Shown here: piece by piece, positions 22,868 to 35,905 of the stretch
Layout: each line of letters begins with the position of its first letter
Position numbering within the stretch: the first letter of the stretch is position 1
From: Drosophila persimilis
Lineage: Eukaryota > Arthropoda > Insecta > Diptera > Drosophilidae
DNA length: 64,000 nucleotides
Assembly: GCF_003286085.1 (NCBI RefSeq)
Contig: NW_020825358.1
Location: 62,001-126,000 of the forward strand
Reading direction: 5' to 3'
Notes under the pieces: generated by a model
Seen by the model: the letters and a program-made list of their open reading frames with translations, nothing else
What the model was told of the DNA's origin: nothing
The model's database searches: none
Translations under genes and position numbers: made by a program

Positions 22868-25518
22868 TAAATCAAGAAAACGTATAATTTCAAGCAGAAG
22901 GCGAAGCAAAACACCAGCAGATTTTTTGTATTTCTTTCTCGTTCTCTCTGCCAGAAAAATCAAATGAAGAGTGAGCGCGAAAGAAAAACCGAAATTACGG
23001 ATCTGACTTCGGCTTCGTTCCGACTCCAACCGATCGAAGCGGCCCATGGACTCGATTTGGTAAGTGGATCTGCCAGCGCCGCGATAAAAAAATGCCTTTT
23101 ATTCTTAGAATGTAGCGAAAATTCTTGAATTTTAATCACGGAATAAATGGAATTTTCTTTGCCTTGCGAAACGCTCTTTTCCACAGTAGCCCATCGTCGG
23201 TGTTTTATCGAATCTGTTGTCGAATCGCCGTCCACTCCATTTGCTGCTCATATTTCCTGTCGCATTTTACTCCGGGTCCGGGTCCGGGTCCGGGTCGGTC
23301 CCCGGGCAAACATTTCGTTCCGCTCGTTTTCGGGATTGGCCGAGAAGGAGGCGGCAAAAAATGCCGTGGGCACACGAACAACGCAAAATACGTGAAGAAA
23401 TCTTTTTATTTCGCCCATCATTTGCGCTCATCAGCTTTTAATTTTATGCTCTTCCTTGCGACGGAGGGTCCTGGACCTTCCACATAGCTGTCTCGTAAGA
23501 TGGCGTGGTCGAGCTGCAGTCCCCTGTCCCCCCCTGTCCCCCCCAGTCCTCTGACTCTGACTCTGACTCTGGCCCCCGTGGCAACCAACGCTAATGAGAT
23601 CCAAGCGGAGAGCTCAGGCAACTTTCCATTACGTCGAGTTTTTCCAGGATTTTTCTTTTATTTTTTTTTTGTTCTTGCTTGTTTCGCTTTTTCTTCTTCT
23701 TGTGTTTCATTTTGAAGCTTTGTGCGATGGCTGGCCCTCCTCCTGGCCCTGCCCCTGCCCCTGCCCCTGCCCCTGAGGGACAACAAATGTCCTTTTGGCT
23801 TGTTAAGAAAATGTCGCTCTCTAATGCCCGAGACAAGGAGTGGCTGGCTCGGCAGAGGCCCACAAGGAATGGGGAATGGGGAATGGGCGCCACGACTGAC
23901 TAGTCGTCGTCGTCGTCGTTGGCGTTGATGTTGCCGCTGTCGCTGCCGCTGCCGTCGCGCTCTTAAATTAGAAAAATGTAAATTTATTTTAATTAAGATA
24001 AATAAGTAACAAAATGTTTTATGGAAATTACGTTAGCGGAGCGTAGACAAGAGGGCGGCGGTCGGCGTGCGGACTGGGGATTCGTTTTGGCCATTACTGG
24101 CCAAGAGGCGACACACTCCAGCAGGACGCAGGACAACTGCTTTAGCATGCAAATACACATAATCAGCAGGCAGCAGGCAGGAGGCAGCGGGCAGGAGGCA
24201 GCGGGCGGCGGGCAAACAACCACAGCCCTGGCGATTGTTAGAGGTCCTTCGCAGGACTCTGCCACTTGAAATGAAAGCACCAGCACCGCCATATTTTTTT
24301 TTTTTATGGCTCTGCTGCAAAAGTTCGCCTGCTGTTTGCTGTTTTTATTAACCCCTCAATCGATGACTGATTCTCCATTATTTGCATTGATTAAAATGTA
24401 CACATACTTCTGACCGCCACTGTTATCGGGCTCGGGCTCGGGTCGATGTTGAAACTTTTAATTGAACGAACCCCAAACCCCAAGCCGCCGCACCACGCCC
24501 CACGCCCCACGCCCCCCCGCCCCAGCACAAAAGCTCAACAATTAATAAAATATTTTTTCCCTGTTGTTGGGCAAATTAATCAGTGAAAAATATATGGAAA
24601 TTTATAGTGGAAAAAGTTTGAAAAACGGCCCTTAAAGCAGGGCCTTCGAGCCCCGATCCACATCATTAGGGCCTTTGGGCCTGGCTTTATACTTTCTTGG
24701 ACATTCGGACTCGCGTCTCGGTCTTTCTCTTAGCTTAATGGTTTAAATATTTACTCGTAATTAAAATTCAGCTCCATGCACATCACATCAAGTGCATAAT
24801 CACAGAGCAGAGCAGAGCCCAAGCCCGGGCAAGGCCATTGAGACAAGTTGGGCTGCTGCCACGTGCAGGAGGAGGAGGAGGAGAGAGGAGAAGCAGGAGT
24901 TGGAGCTGAAGCTGAAGCTGAAGCTGGCATTAGCCGTGGGGCAGAGTAAGCAACTGAAGATTATGTCGCCCCCAAAGTAAATGAAACTTATGCACAAATT
25001 ACACAAGTCAGTTGACGGGCATCCACAAGGCTCGCAGCGCCAGCCCCCCCCCCCCCCCCCCTCTGTGGCTGTAACGACTATATACACTCGAGGCGCCGTC
25101 ATCGTCGTCGTCATCGCTGGGGCTCGCTCTGCTCATAATTAAAACTCGTGCTGAATGAAATCCCATAAAATGAATTAAACATTTTAAGGCTATTTAGGGC
25201 GAGGGGACTGTAGGTGTAAGCGCCAGTGGGTGGGGCAGTGGGGGGGGGGATATTGAGGGATATGGCTCTTGGGACAATTGCAGCGTTAAATGAAATATTA
25301 ATGGCATGACTGTCGGCAGGGATCTGAGAAGCAGACGGCCACCTTCTTTGGCTCTAATAAAGCGTTGCCTCCCTGTGAATCCTGGCGGCTGGGGTGCCCC
25401 ACCCCCACCCTCCTGCTGCTGCTGCAGGTGGAGAAGCAGGAGGCAGCTTTTAATGATATACTCTTTTTTTCTACTTTTTTCTCCTTTTTTTTGTGTTGTG
25501 TTGTGCAACTTGTGCCCG

Positions 25519-25545
25519 CACACACACACACACACACACACACAC
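25519..25545 (+). repeat. (CA)n microsatellite
   Basis: About 13 CA units following a T-rich, C-interrupted stretch. Confidence 0.92.
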
Positions 25546-25877
25546 GAAAGAGTTTTTCAAGTGCATCATTATTTGTTGCAAATGGAGGCTGGCACAACCA
25601 AGTGGGTGGTGGCTCCGTTTCGAGGGGTGCCAGGGGTGCCAGGGGGGGGTCCTGTGCAAATTCAATGCGCTGCATTTTTAATCCCAACGCAAGGTTTTTC
25701 TCTCCTTTTCAATGCCTCAACTCAAGTGGATGCCACACCCACCGCTGCTGCAGTCGCCCGCCTCTCTGTTCTGCACTTCATATGCAAACATTTATGATGA
25801 CGGCGGCCTGACAGGGGGGGGGGGGGGCAGCGACTGTACAAAGGTAGTCCGCCCAGCCTTTGTTTCCACTGGCTGCA

Positions 25878-25917
25878 TGTGTGTGAGTGTGTGTGAGTGT
25901 GTGTGAGTGTGTGTTTG
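25878..25917 (+). repeat. 10-bp GTGTGTGAGT minisatellite
   Basis: Three near-perfect tandem copies of GTGTGTGAGT, then a GTGTGTTTGT tail. Confidence 0.85.
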
Positions 25918-27231
25918 TGCCGCTTGTCGAGTGCAGGCCGCATAATGGGATGTCTGATGAAGCTCTTAGTCGGCATAATTACTTTTTTTCCACATTTTTA
26001 CAGCTTGCTTTTTTTTTGAGAGTCAGCAAAGCAAATGATACTCTCTCGCCAGACCACCCAAAAGCCGCAGAGCCGGCAGAACCGACAGAAATGATGGGAT
26101 ATCAATCGGTATATGGCTAGAACGGAACGGACGATGGACTAGGTCAAAGGTGTCTGGCGGAGGGGCTTTCCTCGAAGAGATCTCCAGCTGGATCTCGAGG
26201 AACGATTGGGCAACAGCAGGCGGTGCCCGACCACCACTTGAATGCCAATTAAAAAATGTGTAAATAATTTCTACAACAATTACGGGGCCAAACAAAAGGT
26301 CTGAAAGGGGCTTTCGAATGGCACGAATGTAAGGCAAACCTGTAGCCAGGACGCGGAGCGGAGCGACACGAATTTATGGCCACTGCATTAGCATATCAGG
26401 GTTAAGGATTGTCGAGTGCCCAGACCCGAGAATCCCGAGAACGTCTCTCAGAGTAAGAAAAAACGACAAGAGGCTCGAAGGCAATCATAAGCATAAATCG
26501 TGGGAAACAACGGCGGGCAATATTCAAATTAGATGGAATGTCACTGCACAGGACACAACATCCCGAACTCGAACCCGAACTCGAACCCGGCACAGGCACA
26601 GGCACAGGATAATGCGGCATTAGAAACTAAGGCAACAGTTTTGTCAACGCATTTCCCTCAAAAAAAAGGGTGAAAGATGAATGTGGAATAATGAATGCTG
26701 AATGGGAGAATGGGAGAATAGAATGTAGAGAATGGAGAGAATGGTGTATGATGATTGTGTTCTCACAATGTGGCGATCATCTCTCTGTTTTTGTGATTTT
26801 GAGGGTCCACGATCGGGCCAAGGATGATGCTGCGGCTCGTCTTTTCATGCTATCCCGCCAGACCCCTTTCCTTACCTTCCCTCTACCCTATTTCCACCCA
26901 ATTTTAATTGAATTTTTACCTGAATTTACCCGAAACTTGTCTGTAATTTGCCGAGCTTGCCAGCTGCATCCCAAACCCAATCCCAAGCCCATCGCGGATC
27001 TAATTTATATGCATTCCCGTTCGCTCTCTCTATGGATATTTATATTTCAAATGGTTTAAATATTTTCATAAAAAATACCACAATATTTCGCTGAGGAAAC
27101 TGGTTTAACCGGTTCCCTATCATTTACGCTTAGCCCTTTCCTATGGGAATCTTCATAGACGCGTATTGGGTGAAATATTACTAAAAATGAGCCCAGCAAC
27201 AAAAGAAGATGGTTACGTTGGGAAATTTAAA

Positions 27232-27303
27232 GGACTAGGACTAGGACTAGGACTAGGACTAGGACTAGGACTAGGACTAGGACTAGGACTAGGACTAGGA
27301 CTG
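27232..27303 (+). repeat. (GGACTA)n hexanucleotide array, 12 perfect copies
   Basis: Twelve perfect tandem copies of GGACTA (72 bp). The lack of sequence divergence suggests recent slippage expansion. It is unlike the canonical arthropod telomere repeat TTAGG and is not a CRISPR array, since it has no spacers. Confidence 0.95.
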
Positions 27304-30300
27304 AGCGTGTATTGGGAAAACATATAGAGGCTGTTAGAGGCATGTCCTGGACCTCTACATAGAATACAAAGCCTCTCTACATCTGAACCTTCTGCCCAGC
27401 CATAGAATATCTAGCTTCTAACTTTTCTAGCAGATATTTTTGCAGCCCCTAAAGTCCAGGGAAACTTTTTTCCATCTCAAGCGAAACTTTCTCGGCGGCA
27501 GCTGTGCGCAGGACGAGGACGAGGGAGAGGACGACCATTTTTCGAGCAACTTAATTTACGCTGAAATCCATTTGACTTTATCTGACATTCCAATCAAGTC
27601 GTCTAAAAATTTGTTACAAAAAAAAAAAAAAAAAAAAACGAAAACAAAGAATATTATAATAAAATGCTGGAGAAAAAAAAAAAAAGGAGAACAGAAACTT
27701 CCCAACAGTCACGTCGTACAACTTTTGCTACAAATTTTTTCTAGATTTTTTTTTTTTTTTTTTTTTTTTTTGGTTTTTGTTGAGGCGTTGATGAGGAGTG
27801 CCCTAACTGGGATGCTGATGATGATCGTGGGGTGGCACTCTGCTAATGGGCAATGGACCACCCCTCGCCTCGCCTCGCCGCTGCCACGTACAAAAATAAT
27901 TCAATTGTTCGTGCCACACAGAAAGCGACGCGGAAAAATTAAAATAGTGTGGCAGCGCCAGAACAACACAGCCAAAAGATACAAAAAAAAAAACAAAAAA
28001 AACAACAGAAAATGCCGAAAAAAAAAAACGCGCTCCCTGACAACAATATTGTGTTGCGTATTATGGTCTATATGGATGGGTATGTGTGTGTGTGTGTGTG
28101 CAGTCAAAGCGAGCGTTATATGCTGCCGGAATTGGGTTTCCTTCTGCTCTTCTCCCCCCCCGTCCCCGTCTCCGTCCCCGTCCATTCGGCATCCTCGTTA
28201 CGCACATAATTTCCGGTGAGTTTTTATTAAAACTTTTTTGTTTTTTTTTTTTTGCTCTTTGGAATCACATGCTGACATATTCTCTTTCAACAATGAAGGA
28301 CCCAAAAAATGAAGCAAAAAATTTGTAATTTTATAGTCAAACTGTAACATTTTTTTTGGATGGAACTGTTCCCTCGCAACAAAATGAAATTAAAATAAAA
28401 AAACGCGCACTCGCTTCATGCTCTATAAATTTTAATGTAAATGGATTTTCCTTTGTTGCTGTTTTGCTTAAAAGCGCATTGCCACTGACAAGCTGTCGGT
28501 TGCATTTAGTGTTATAAATTTTAACTCAACGAAATAACCGGAAGAAAAAAAAAACACTGATTTTCATGCTTGAGTTTGTCGAGTGGCATTCGGGCCACGA
28601 AAGAGCGTGCACCAGGCCAGTCGGGATCATGGGAGAGGAGCAATCATAAGTAAGCTGTTACTTTGAGGCTTAGAGGGCGAATGGGATGAGATCTGGTTGA
28701 GTTCTGTACAGTCCTCCCAGCGCCTAGGCTCTTTCGCTTCCCCTTGATCTCTTTTCGGGTCTAGAAGTCCGCTCTTGGTAACAGAGCTTCCAGAGGGAAG
28801 CGTAACCCTTTGAAGTGTGTGTCTAAGGCGAGGCAGTCTCTTAAAGATCAATATCTAAAGGAAATTGGTAATATCAAAGCTGTTCTTAGTATTTTATTGA
28901 TAGAGGGGACCCCCCACTACGCCCACTATTAAGATCTCTACACCTTTACACCTCTCCCACTGCACAGACCTCATTTGTTTACCCAATATTCGGCTGATTA
29001 ATGAACCTGGGGCACGCCAATTTTCCAGACGAATTCGTTCTCGTAGATACAACTTCATCAGCATCTATCAAAACTTTCCACTAACTTAAAACCGCATTAA
29101 TCTCTCGCTTGTTGCCATCCGATGAGGGAACATCAATCAAATAGATCCGTAAAACAGGCCACCGGCAACAGGCAGCAGCAACTCTCTGTGCAACAGACAA
29201 CAGACAGAATCCCTGTGTTTTTTTTTTTTGCAAATTTATTGACATACAAATGGGATTTTGACGGTACCGTCAAGAGTCAATAAAGCAGAATCCGAACGAG
29301 AGAATCCTCAACGAGCCACAACCGAAAATTGTCAGATTCAAGTGCTTGAGCAAATTTCACAATAAATAAAAGTCGAGTCACCGAGTGGACGGACGACAAA
29401 AAAGTAAGCCTATTAACCTTTTTCTCCTCCACCCAGGGGGAACAATGGGATAACAAAGGTCGAAAGGCATACAACAGAAGAAAAAAAAACTGTGAGGGGT
29501 TGCACCCCTGCTGACGTTCACCCCTCACAAAGGACCCAGGAACCAGGGAACCAGAGCCAGGACGGAACGGGACTCGGGATCGATCAATGCTCACTTTGCT
29601 GGTGTTGTTCGTGCTCCGGTTACGGCCACAGTTGCTGCTGATCGATTGTGCGGTTGTCATTGATTGGGATATTGATTGTTGATACTCTCATTATGGCACC
29701 GCCGGAGAAAGGCGTTCATTGAGCGGGGTTAATGAGAGGGGTTCTCGCCCCGAGGGACGCGCCTCAATTTGCTGCACATAATTGCATTGTCTGTGTCTGT
29801 GTGTGTGTCTGTGTCTGTGTCGCATACCCAACCGCTTCCCCAAGTAATTATTTTAATACTTTAATTTGCCACCTGAGTTCATTGGCGCCTCTTAGGGGGC
29901 TTCCTTCTGCCGCTGTTGACCCTTTTGTGTGGCTCCCCAGACGCGAATGCTAAATGGAAATGCCGCAGACGCAGCCAAACCAACCAGAAGAAGTTCGTTT
30001 CGGCCAGAAAGCTCCAATGGGGGGAGGCCAAAACCAAGCAGAGAAAAAAAAGAACCTGGAAATAAAAGTACAGTCACCAAAGAGCCCGTCCTCCTGCGCT
30101 GTGGCCCACGGCTGGGCCACCTCGCTTCCACCTCCGCCTTGGTCCATTTCATCTGTAGCTCATCCGTGAGTCCTGGTGGCAGTCTCCGTTTCAGGGATTT
30201 CATTAAAAAATGCCTCAGCACTTCCATTTGCCATTGCCACATTTGCAAAAACCGCAGAGAAACGGCGAGAAGGCGAGAGAAGCACGGAATGGAAGCACAG

Positions 30301-30614
30301 CGACAGATCCCATGGCAATGCCTTTAAACTGAATGTTAAATTCCATTTGGCTTTGCCTCGCACTAATATTTCTTCATTATGCTTCATATTTGAGGGCGGC
30401 GAAAATATTTTCCAGTTAATAAAATTATTTGACGCCTTCTCCCTTCTACCGTCTCCATCTCCGAGCTCCATCACCAACCGCCGCCGGCCAATCCAGTGTC
30501 CGCTTAGAAAACTATTATTTTTCACACAAAGTACAATATGGACTCGCCAGGGTTTCCTTATTAAATTTTCTATGCCCCACCCCACCCATCCGGGCGGCAG
30601 GACCTGGTAGGAAT

Positions 30615-30662
30615 CCGCGCCACGCCATGCCACGCCATGCCACGCCATACCGTGCCACGCTC
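30615..30662 (+). repeat. 10-bp ATGCCACGCC minisatellite
   Basis: About four imperfect tandem copies. A similar ACGCCACGCCATGCC motif occurs near 60760-60785. Confidence 0.75.
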
Positions 30663-33578
30663 GTGTAATTCCTTCAAGGGAAATCTTTTCAATTACAATT
30701 CGTGCAGATGGTTGCGTTTCCTTGGCATTCCTTTTATTTTTTATTTTTTATTTTTTTTCCCCCTTTTTCCTTCCATTTTTTGTCTCCTCTTTTTCCCTGC
30801 ATTTTCCCTACGTTTTTTCCTTTTCTTTGCTTATTTTTTTTTGTTGTTGCTGGTTTGCTTTTTACGCCTCGCAGCAAAAGAGTCAGAGAGGCGCAGAGTC
30901 GCCGAGTCGCAGAGTCGCAGAGCCGCACAGTCGGGAGGAGGCAGCATCAGACAGTGGCAATTTCTTTTCATTTCGTGTGTCTCCTGTTGACAAACTGCTG
31001 TGCCGTTGCCGCTGGGGTCCCTCGAGTGGCGCTGCGACATTATAAGGATGCTTAAAGCTTGGTCCCTGCCATGCCCTGAACCCCCCCTCCCCCTCCCCTC
31101 TCTCCTGCATTTGCTTACTTCAAAAGGTGAGGCTGCCACAGGGCGGTGCCTTGTAGTTAATTAGTGTGTGGTGCGCACTTCTAATTGCATGTGACAGATG
31201 CTGCTGACTTCCACTCTGCCCCATCCAACCGACGCAGAGCCGACCCGACCCGACGCGACGCAGAGCGGGGCAAACAGTCGTCTCGGGCTCTTTACGACTT
31301 CATAAACCAGGTCCATGCCACCATGCCACCATGCCACCATGCCCGGCCAGAGCGATCCACAAAGAGCTCTCAGCACTCTCCCATCCATAATTCGATTGCA
31401 GATTGCCGTTGCGAGTGGAACTCCAAGTGAAACCCTGCCTCGGTGGCCGGATCTGGAGCGGTCTGCCCTGGTCTGGTGCCGCAAGGTGCCTCGTAAGTTA
31501 TGCCAATGGCTACAAATTGGAAAGCCATTTCAGCGCTAATGAAGATCCACCCATTGCTTGTAGCGCCATCGGGTAGATAAAAAAAGAGGAAGGCCCAGGA
31601 ATGCGCAGGGAATCCTCGATGGAGTTGCCAGGTGGAGGCTGTCCGCTGATTACAAAGGGATCATAAGTTAAAGAAACATCAGACTTATATCCAAGCCAAG
31701 CCCCTCCCCCCCTCCTCTGATCCCTCTCCAAGGCAGGCAATTAAAAATTTGTTTATTGCCGACATTGATTGAACAGATTCCCTAATGGAAGCGGCCCGGC
31801 CGCCTTGGATCCACTTTGTCTAGCCCCCTCTGCCACACCCACTGTGGGGAAACGCCCACCGCTTATCGATTGGCTGGGGCCACACGCCTTCGATTCTCCC
31901 TAGAGACTGGGGGGGGGGGGAATATTTTCACATGATTTGTGCATCGATTAACATTTTGTGAGCATTCGAAATGGCATAAACAAAAACAAAAAAAAAGGAG
32001 GGAATGAGTTGCCCGATTTTGTCATGTTTGCTGACAAATTACAGATGAAAATTTATTTACAAGCGAGACCCCTGCAAAGCCCCCGACATAATCCGCTTAA
32101 ATGTGTTGCAGGGTAGAGCTTTTGCCATAAATTCCAGTGCATTGTTTCATGTCACTAAATCATATCAACAGCAACAATTTATGCAAACCCACACAGAGAT
32201 CGCAGCGGATCGTATCGTATCGCAGCGGATCGGTGGGGGCCCAGAACAGCGTTCCCCAATCGTTTGGGTGGACCAATTAAAATGCAAGAATTGTTAATGC
32301 GCGACATTAAAATTCATTATTATTACATACGTTTATTACATGCCAAGCCACTGTGGCCTTCTACCCCTCCCCGGGCCCCCGCCCCCCCGTCTGCAACTCA
32401 TCTGACTGTGGCAGCCACATGCAAATGCCTGGCGAAAACGCTTTGAGCCATTTAGGCAGCTCAGACGTGATTGCAGAGGCGCGAAGGAGTGCTTGGGAGA
32501 GGCAAAGGTGTTGAGTGGCCCAGAGGCGTCTACCCAAAAGGGGGTGCCAAATCCCTTGGACCACGGACCACGGACTACACCCCTGGATCGATCAGCACCT
32601 GAATGCGAGAATAGAGAACGTCACACGGCTGCTATTTATGGTCCAACTCCTACCGTCTGTCAAACGCGTCAAAGACCAGCCCCAGCACAGTTTGTAATTA
32701 ATTGACAATAATTTCAGTTATTTCTTGTGTCAGTTCTATGGATATTTCTCTGTGCTCTGTGCTCCGTGCTCTGGGCCTGCTGGGGCTGCTGGGCAAGAGT
32801 TCTAACTGAGGCATGTCGTCGTCTACCTTCATTTAGTGTCATTAAAATTGAAAAATGCCCCAACATGTCTGGCCGCATGTTTGTTCATGCCCACCAACCA
32901 GGCCGGCCAACAAACCAAAGCCAAAACCAAAACCAAACCGTACCAAAGACAACTCGTTATAATTTATGGACAGACGGAATCTTGCGGCAACTTTTTCTGC
33001 AATTGTTACTCGTATTATGCTTATTGAGTTGTTAACAAAAGTTGTTTTTGCCGGCCAGCTGTCCACGGCCATGCTGAGGCGCGATAGTCTGTGAAAACCC
33101 CAGAAGGGCACGGCAGATCGATCAACCCTAACTAAGCAAAGCTGACCCCTGACCCCCCTGTGCGGATTGCGAGATGGCGATAGGAGAGACTAGATAGCGA
33201 CAGCTGCACCCTCAGCCTCACGTTCGCGGACCGGACCAGGACGAGGACGAGGACGAGGACCACGACCAGGACCTTACAGTTGGTTGCACAACAAAAGCTG
33301 CTGCCCGGTGTGGGCCTTAACCCTTTTGCCACTGATCTCCTACCTTCCTTAACCCCTACCCCTACCCCTGCCCCTACCCCTAGCCCTAGCGCTAGCCCTC
33401 TCCCCTCACTCTGACTGGACCAGAGACCAGAGAGCAGGCAGCAGGCAGCCGAAAATTTCAACTGAAAACATTTTTAATATGCACGCATGGTGGCCCCGTG
33501 GTTCCCAGTACCCCCACCCCCAATCCACCCCCCCCACCCCGTTTGATTTGCAGTTCATTCCGAGATGCTGCTCGTACT

Positions 33579-33608
33579 GGTCCGCGTCCTCGTCCTCGTC
33601 CCCGACCT

Positions 33609-33642
<34 letters not shown>

Positions 33643-33643
33643 C
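33579..33643 (+). repeat. 6-bp GTCCTC/GTCCCC repeat array
   Basis: Ten or so hexamers of GTCCTC and GTCCCC. A complementary array of GAGGAC units lies about 330 bp upstream at 33238-33262, so the two could pair in RNA or single-stranded DNA. Confidence 0.75.
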
Positions 33644-35429
33644 GGCTAGACAGCTGCCCCGTCCGGATGGCTACTCAACCGCCCTTCCCCGGCCGGTTCC
33701 CTCTCTCATCCAGTAATTACACAGGGCATTTGGTTTTGCTTTTGTTTCGCGTTGGTTTTTTTTTTTTTTTTTTGGTATTTCAGCATGCACATCCTGGCAT
33801 CCATCCCGTAAAAGGATGAAGGCGCGCACTTAAATAAGCAATTACCGTGTAGCGGCGACCAGCCACCAGCCACCAGCAGCATCCTGTCAAAGTCCTGCCC
33901 AAAGTCCTGCCAAAGGGTTGAGCCTCAGCCACTCGGCGCGGACAAAGCGCCGAAAAACAAGGGGGTTCGACGAAATAAACCAAACCGAAAACGCAACCGA
34001 AACCGAAACCGAAACCGAAAGAAAGAGGCACAAAAAAAATACAAATATAGCCCAGCCCCGAGACCAGTTCTGCTGCCGCTGTCGGCTCTGATTTAAATCT
34101 TTGGCCCTGACATGTGGCGTCCAGACAAGGTCCCGCCAAACCCGTTCGTGGCTCTTCTGGCAGCGCGAAAATCGATAAGAGTTCTCTTTAAAAACGGTCA
34201 GACATCCCGACATCCCGACAAGTTCAAGTTCAACACTTGATAATTAATTTGCCAGCAGCCCCAAGACGGCGACGGAGAGCCGCCCTGAGCGAAGTGCGTG
34301 CCTGACTCATTAGCATAAGCCCCACTCCAACCCCACTCCACCCCACTCCAGCCCACTCCACGTCCTGTTCTGGCCGAAAGGGTCACCAGGACCCGGACCC
34401 GGGCCCGGGCCCGAGTCGGGGTCATTGTGCTTTTAATTAGAAAACGTTTCACAGAGCAAGCGGTGGCAAGCGGTGGCCAGCGGTGGCCAGCGGGGAGGTA
34501 GGAAAGGCCAAATGAAAACTCATTAAGATTTTTGTATATAACCCTTTTTCTTCCTCTTGTTGACCCAGTTTTTCCAGGAGCAGGTCTGACCTTCTTTCCG
34601 CCGGCCGCTGCCCGGCCAGTGTCCGGGCAGATCGTAATTAAGCAATTAAGCTAGAAAACACTTTCACCCTTTTGTCCACGCCTGCCCCACTCCCCCTCAC
34701 CCCCCATCGCCGCTTCGAAGTCGGTGTCACGCAGCCGTTACTGACCCACGGCAAGGTGAAGTAGCTTGGGGAATCATCACGCATTCAGGATTTGGGTTCG
34801 AGTTTGATTCTGTGGCAGGTGGTATGTTGTGCCTCTACCTCTCGGCCTGCCCCTCGGCCACTGCCACTGCCACTGCCACTGCATTCGTATCTGTGTCTGG
34901 TTCTGTTGCTGAATTTCCTGTCATTCGTTTTGGGTAATCACGACATCGTGATTGCATTTGGCATATGCACACATGGACACTGAAGTCCCAGCTCCCCTTC
35001 CGTTCTGCGTGCACTCTGTACGCGAGGGTCATCCATCTGGTCAATCGGTCCCCAACTGGTCATTGACCAAATGCAGTCGCAGTCGCAGTCGCTGTTGCAG
35101 GCTGCAGGTTGCAGGTTGCACGTTGCCCCAGGCTGCTTCTTGACACATTTTTTTTGTTGTTTTTTGTTGTCTGCTGCTGGGGTTGGGGATGGGGATGGGG
35201 ATGGGGATGGGGATGGGCATGGATTCCCACGCCTCACTGACCCGACGTAATGGTGATTTTGTTGAGGGGATTTCGTATATGGAGACGCGACCTCTACTTT
35301 TTCTGTAGAAATCCAGATGCCAAATACATTTTAAGCTAAAATAAGCTGAATGCTTGCTAGTAATAATTTTGTAAATAATAAGAGTAAATAGGGAATATAA
35401 AATTTAGTAATATCTAGCAATAATAGTGG

Positions 35430-35905
35430 AAAAGGCTGCGGTAATCAGCCATTACATATGTGAGCTTATGATTTATGATGATTTGTTTCTTCTTTTTTCA
35501 CACACCTACGCAACATCAGACGTTTTACCTTGCTCCCCTCCTTCAGAGCGGAGCACACTGCACGAGGAAGGGTGCGTGTGTGAGAGAGAGAGAGAGAGAG
35601 AGGGAGTTCATTCTGGCTACAATAATGATTCGATCTGATCCAGATTTAGCCCTCTGTTAGACATGGTCTTTCTCCATGATTCTGTGTTTTTGGTGGCCGC
35701 AGATTTTCGTCCTTTGTGGGGTCGAAAAGGGGTGTGATATCACACTAGTCTGGATACAAAATGTCTTTGCTCTAGCTCTTCTAGTCCCTGAGACAGACAT
35801 AGCAATATCGACTCTCCTCTTGAGGCTGATAAATAATACTTTGTGGGCTTAAACCCGAGAAATTTCTAGTTTTTGGTGCCCTGCCACCTGCCGAACAACA
35901 GGGAG
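35430..35905 (+). mobile_element. Dispersed Drosophila repeat, copy 1 (+ orientation)
   Basis: Shares ordered blocks with the copy at 38345-39010. These are ACATATGTGAGC, then GCACACTGCACGAGGAAG, then CATTCTGGCTA(C/T)AATAA, then ATCTGATCC, then GTGTGATATCA, then TCTGGATACAA, and finally a diverged CTTTGTGGG end. A GA microsatellite at 35582-35602 has expanded inside it. No reading frame is present, so it is a non-autonomous or decayed element. The family (Helitron/INE-1-like or an obscura-group ISY-type repeat) cannot be settled by eye. Confidence 0.65.

Larger units (their letters stand above)
20730..27230. other. Gene-free region with simple repeats
   Basis: No supported exon. It contains A-runs (21050-21070), a GAGCA pentamer array, a GGA array at 22018-22050, CA tracts, and GA-rich DNA at 22348-22372. 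Two small inverted repeats lie at 22679-22752 and 22830-22867. Open frames up to about 180 aa (for example 21947-22598) are phenylalanine/leucine-rich readings of T-rich sequence and are not called. Confidence 0.55.
27304..35425. other. Gene-free region with homopolymers and simple repeats
   Basis: No supported exon. Notable content: an A-run at 27618-27638 and a T-run at 27746-27771, T-rich blocks at 30720-30850, ATGCCACGCC units at 30618-30660, and complementary GAGGAC and GTCCTC arrays near 33240 and 33580. GGGGAT repeats lie at 35179-35216. The longest frames (27440-28219, 259 aa) read through poly-A and poly-T tracts and are not protein-like. Confidence 0.55.

Noticed and set aside
27232..27303. 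CRISPR-like or telomere-like array
   Set aside because: Pure hexamers with no spacers, in a fly genome; Drosophila also lacks short telomere repeats.
27440..28219. 259-aa + strand frame
   Set aside because: Reads through poly-A, poly-T and GT tracts; low complexity and no homology-like motif.
34785..34812. tRNA-like GGTTCGA box (TTGGGTTCGAGTTTGATTC)
   Set aside because: Only a loose B-box look-alike; no A box and no cloverleaf arms could be drawn around it.
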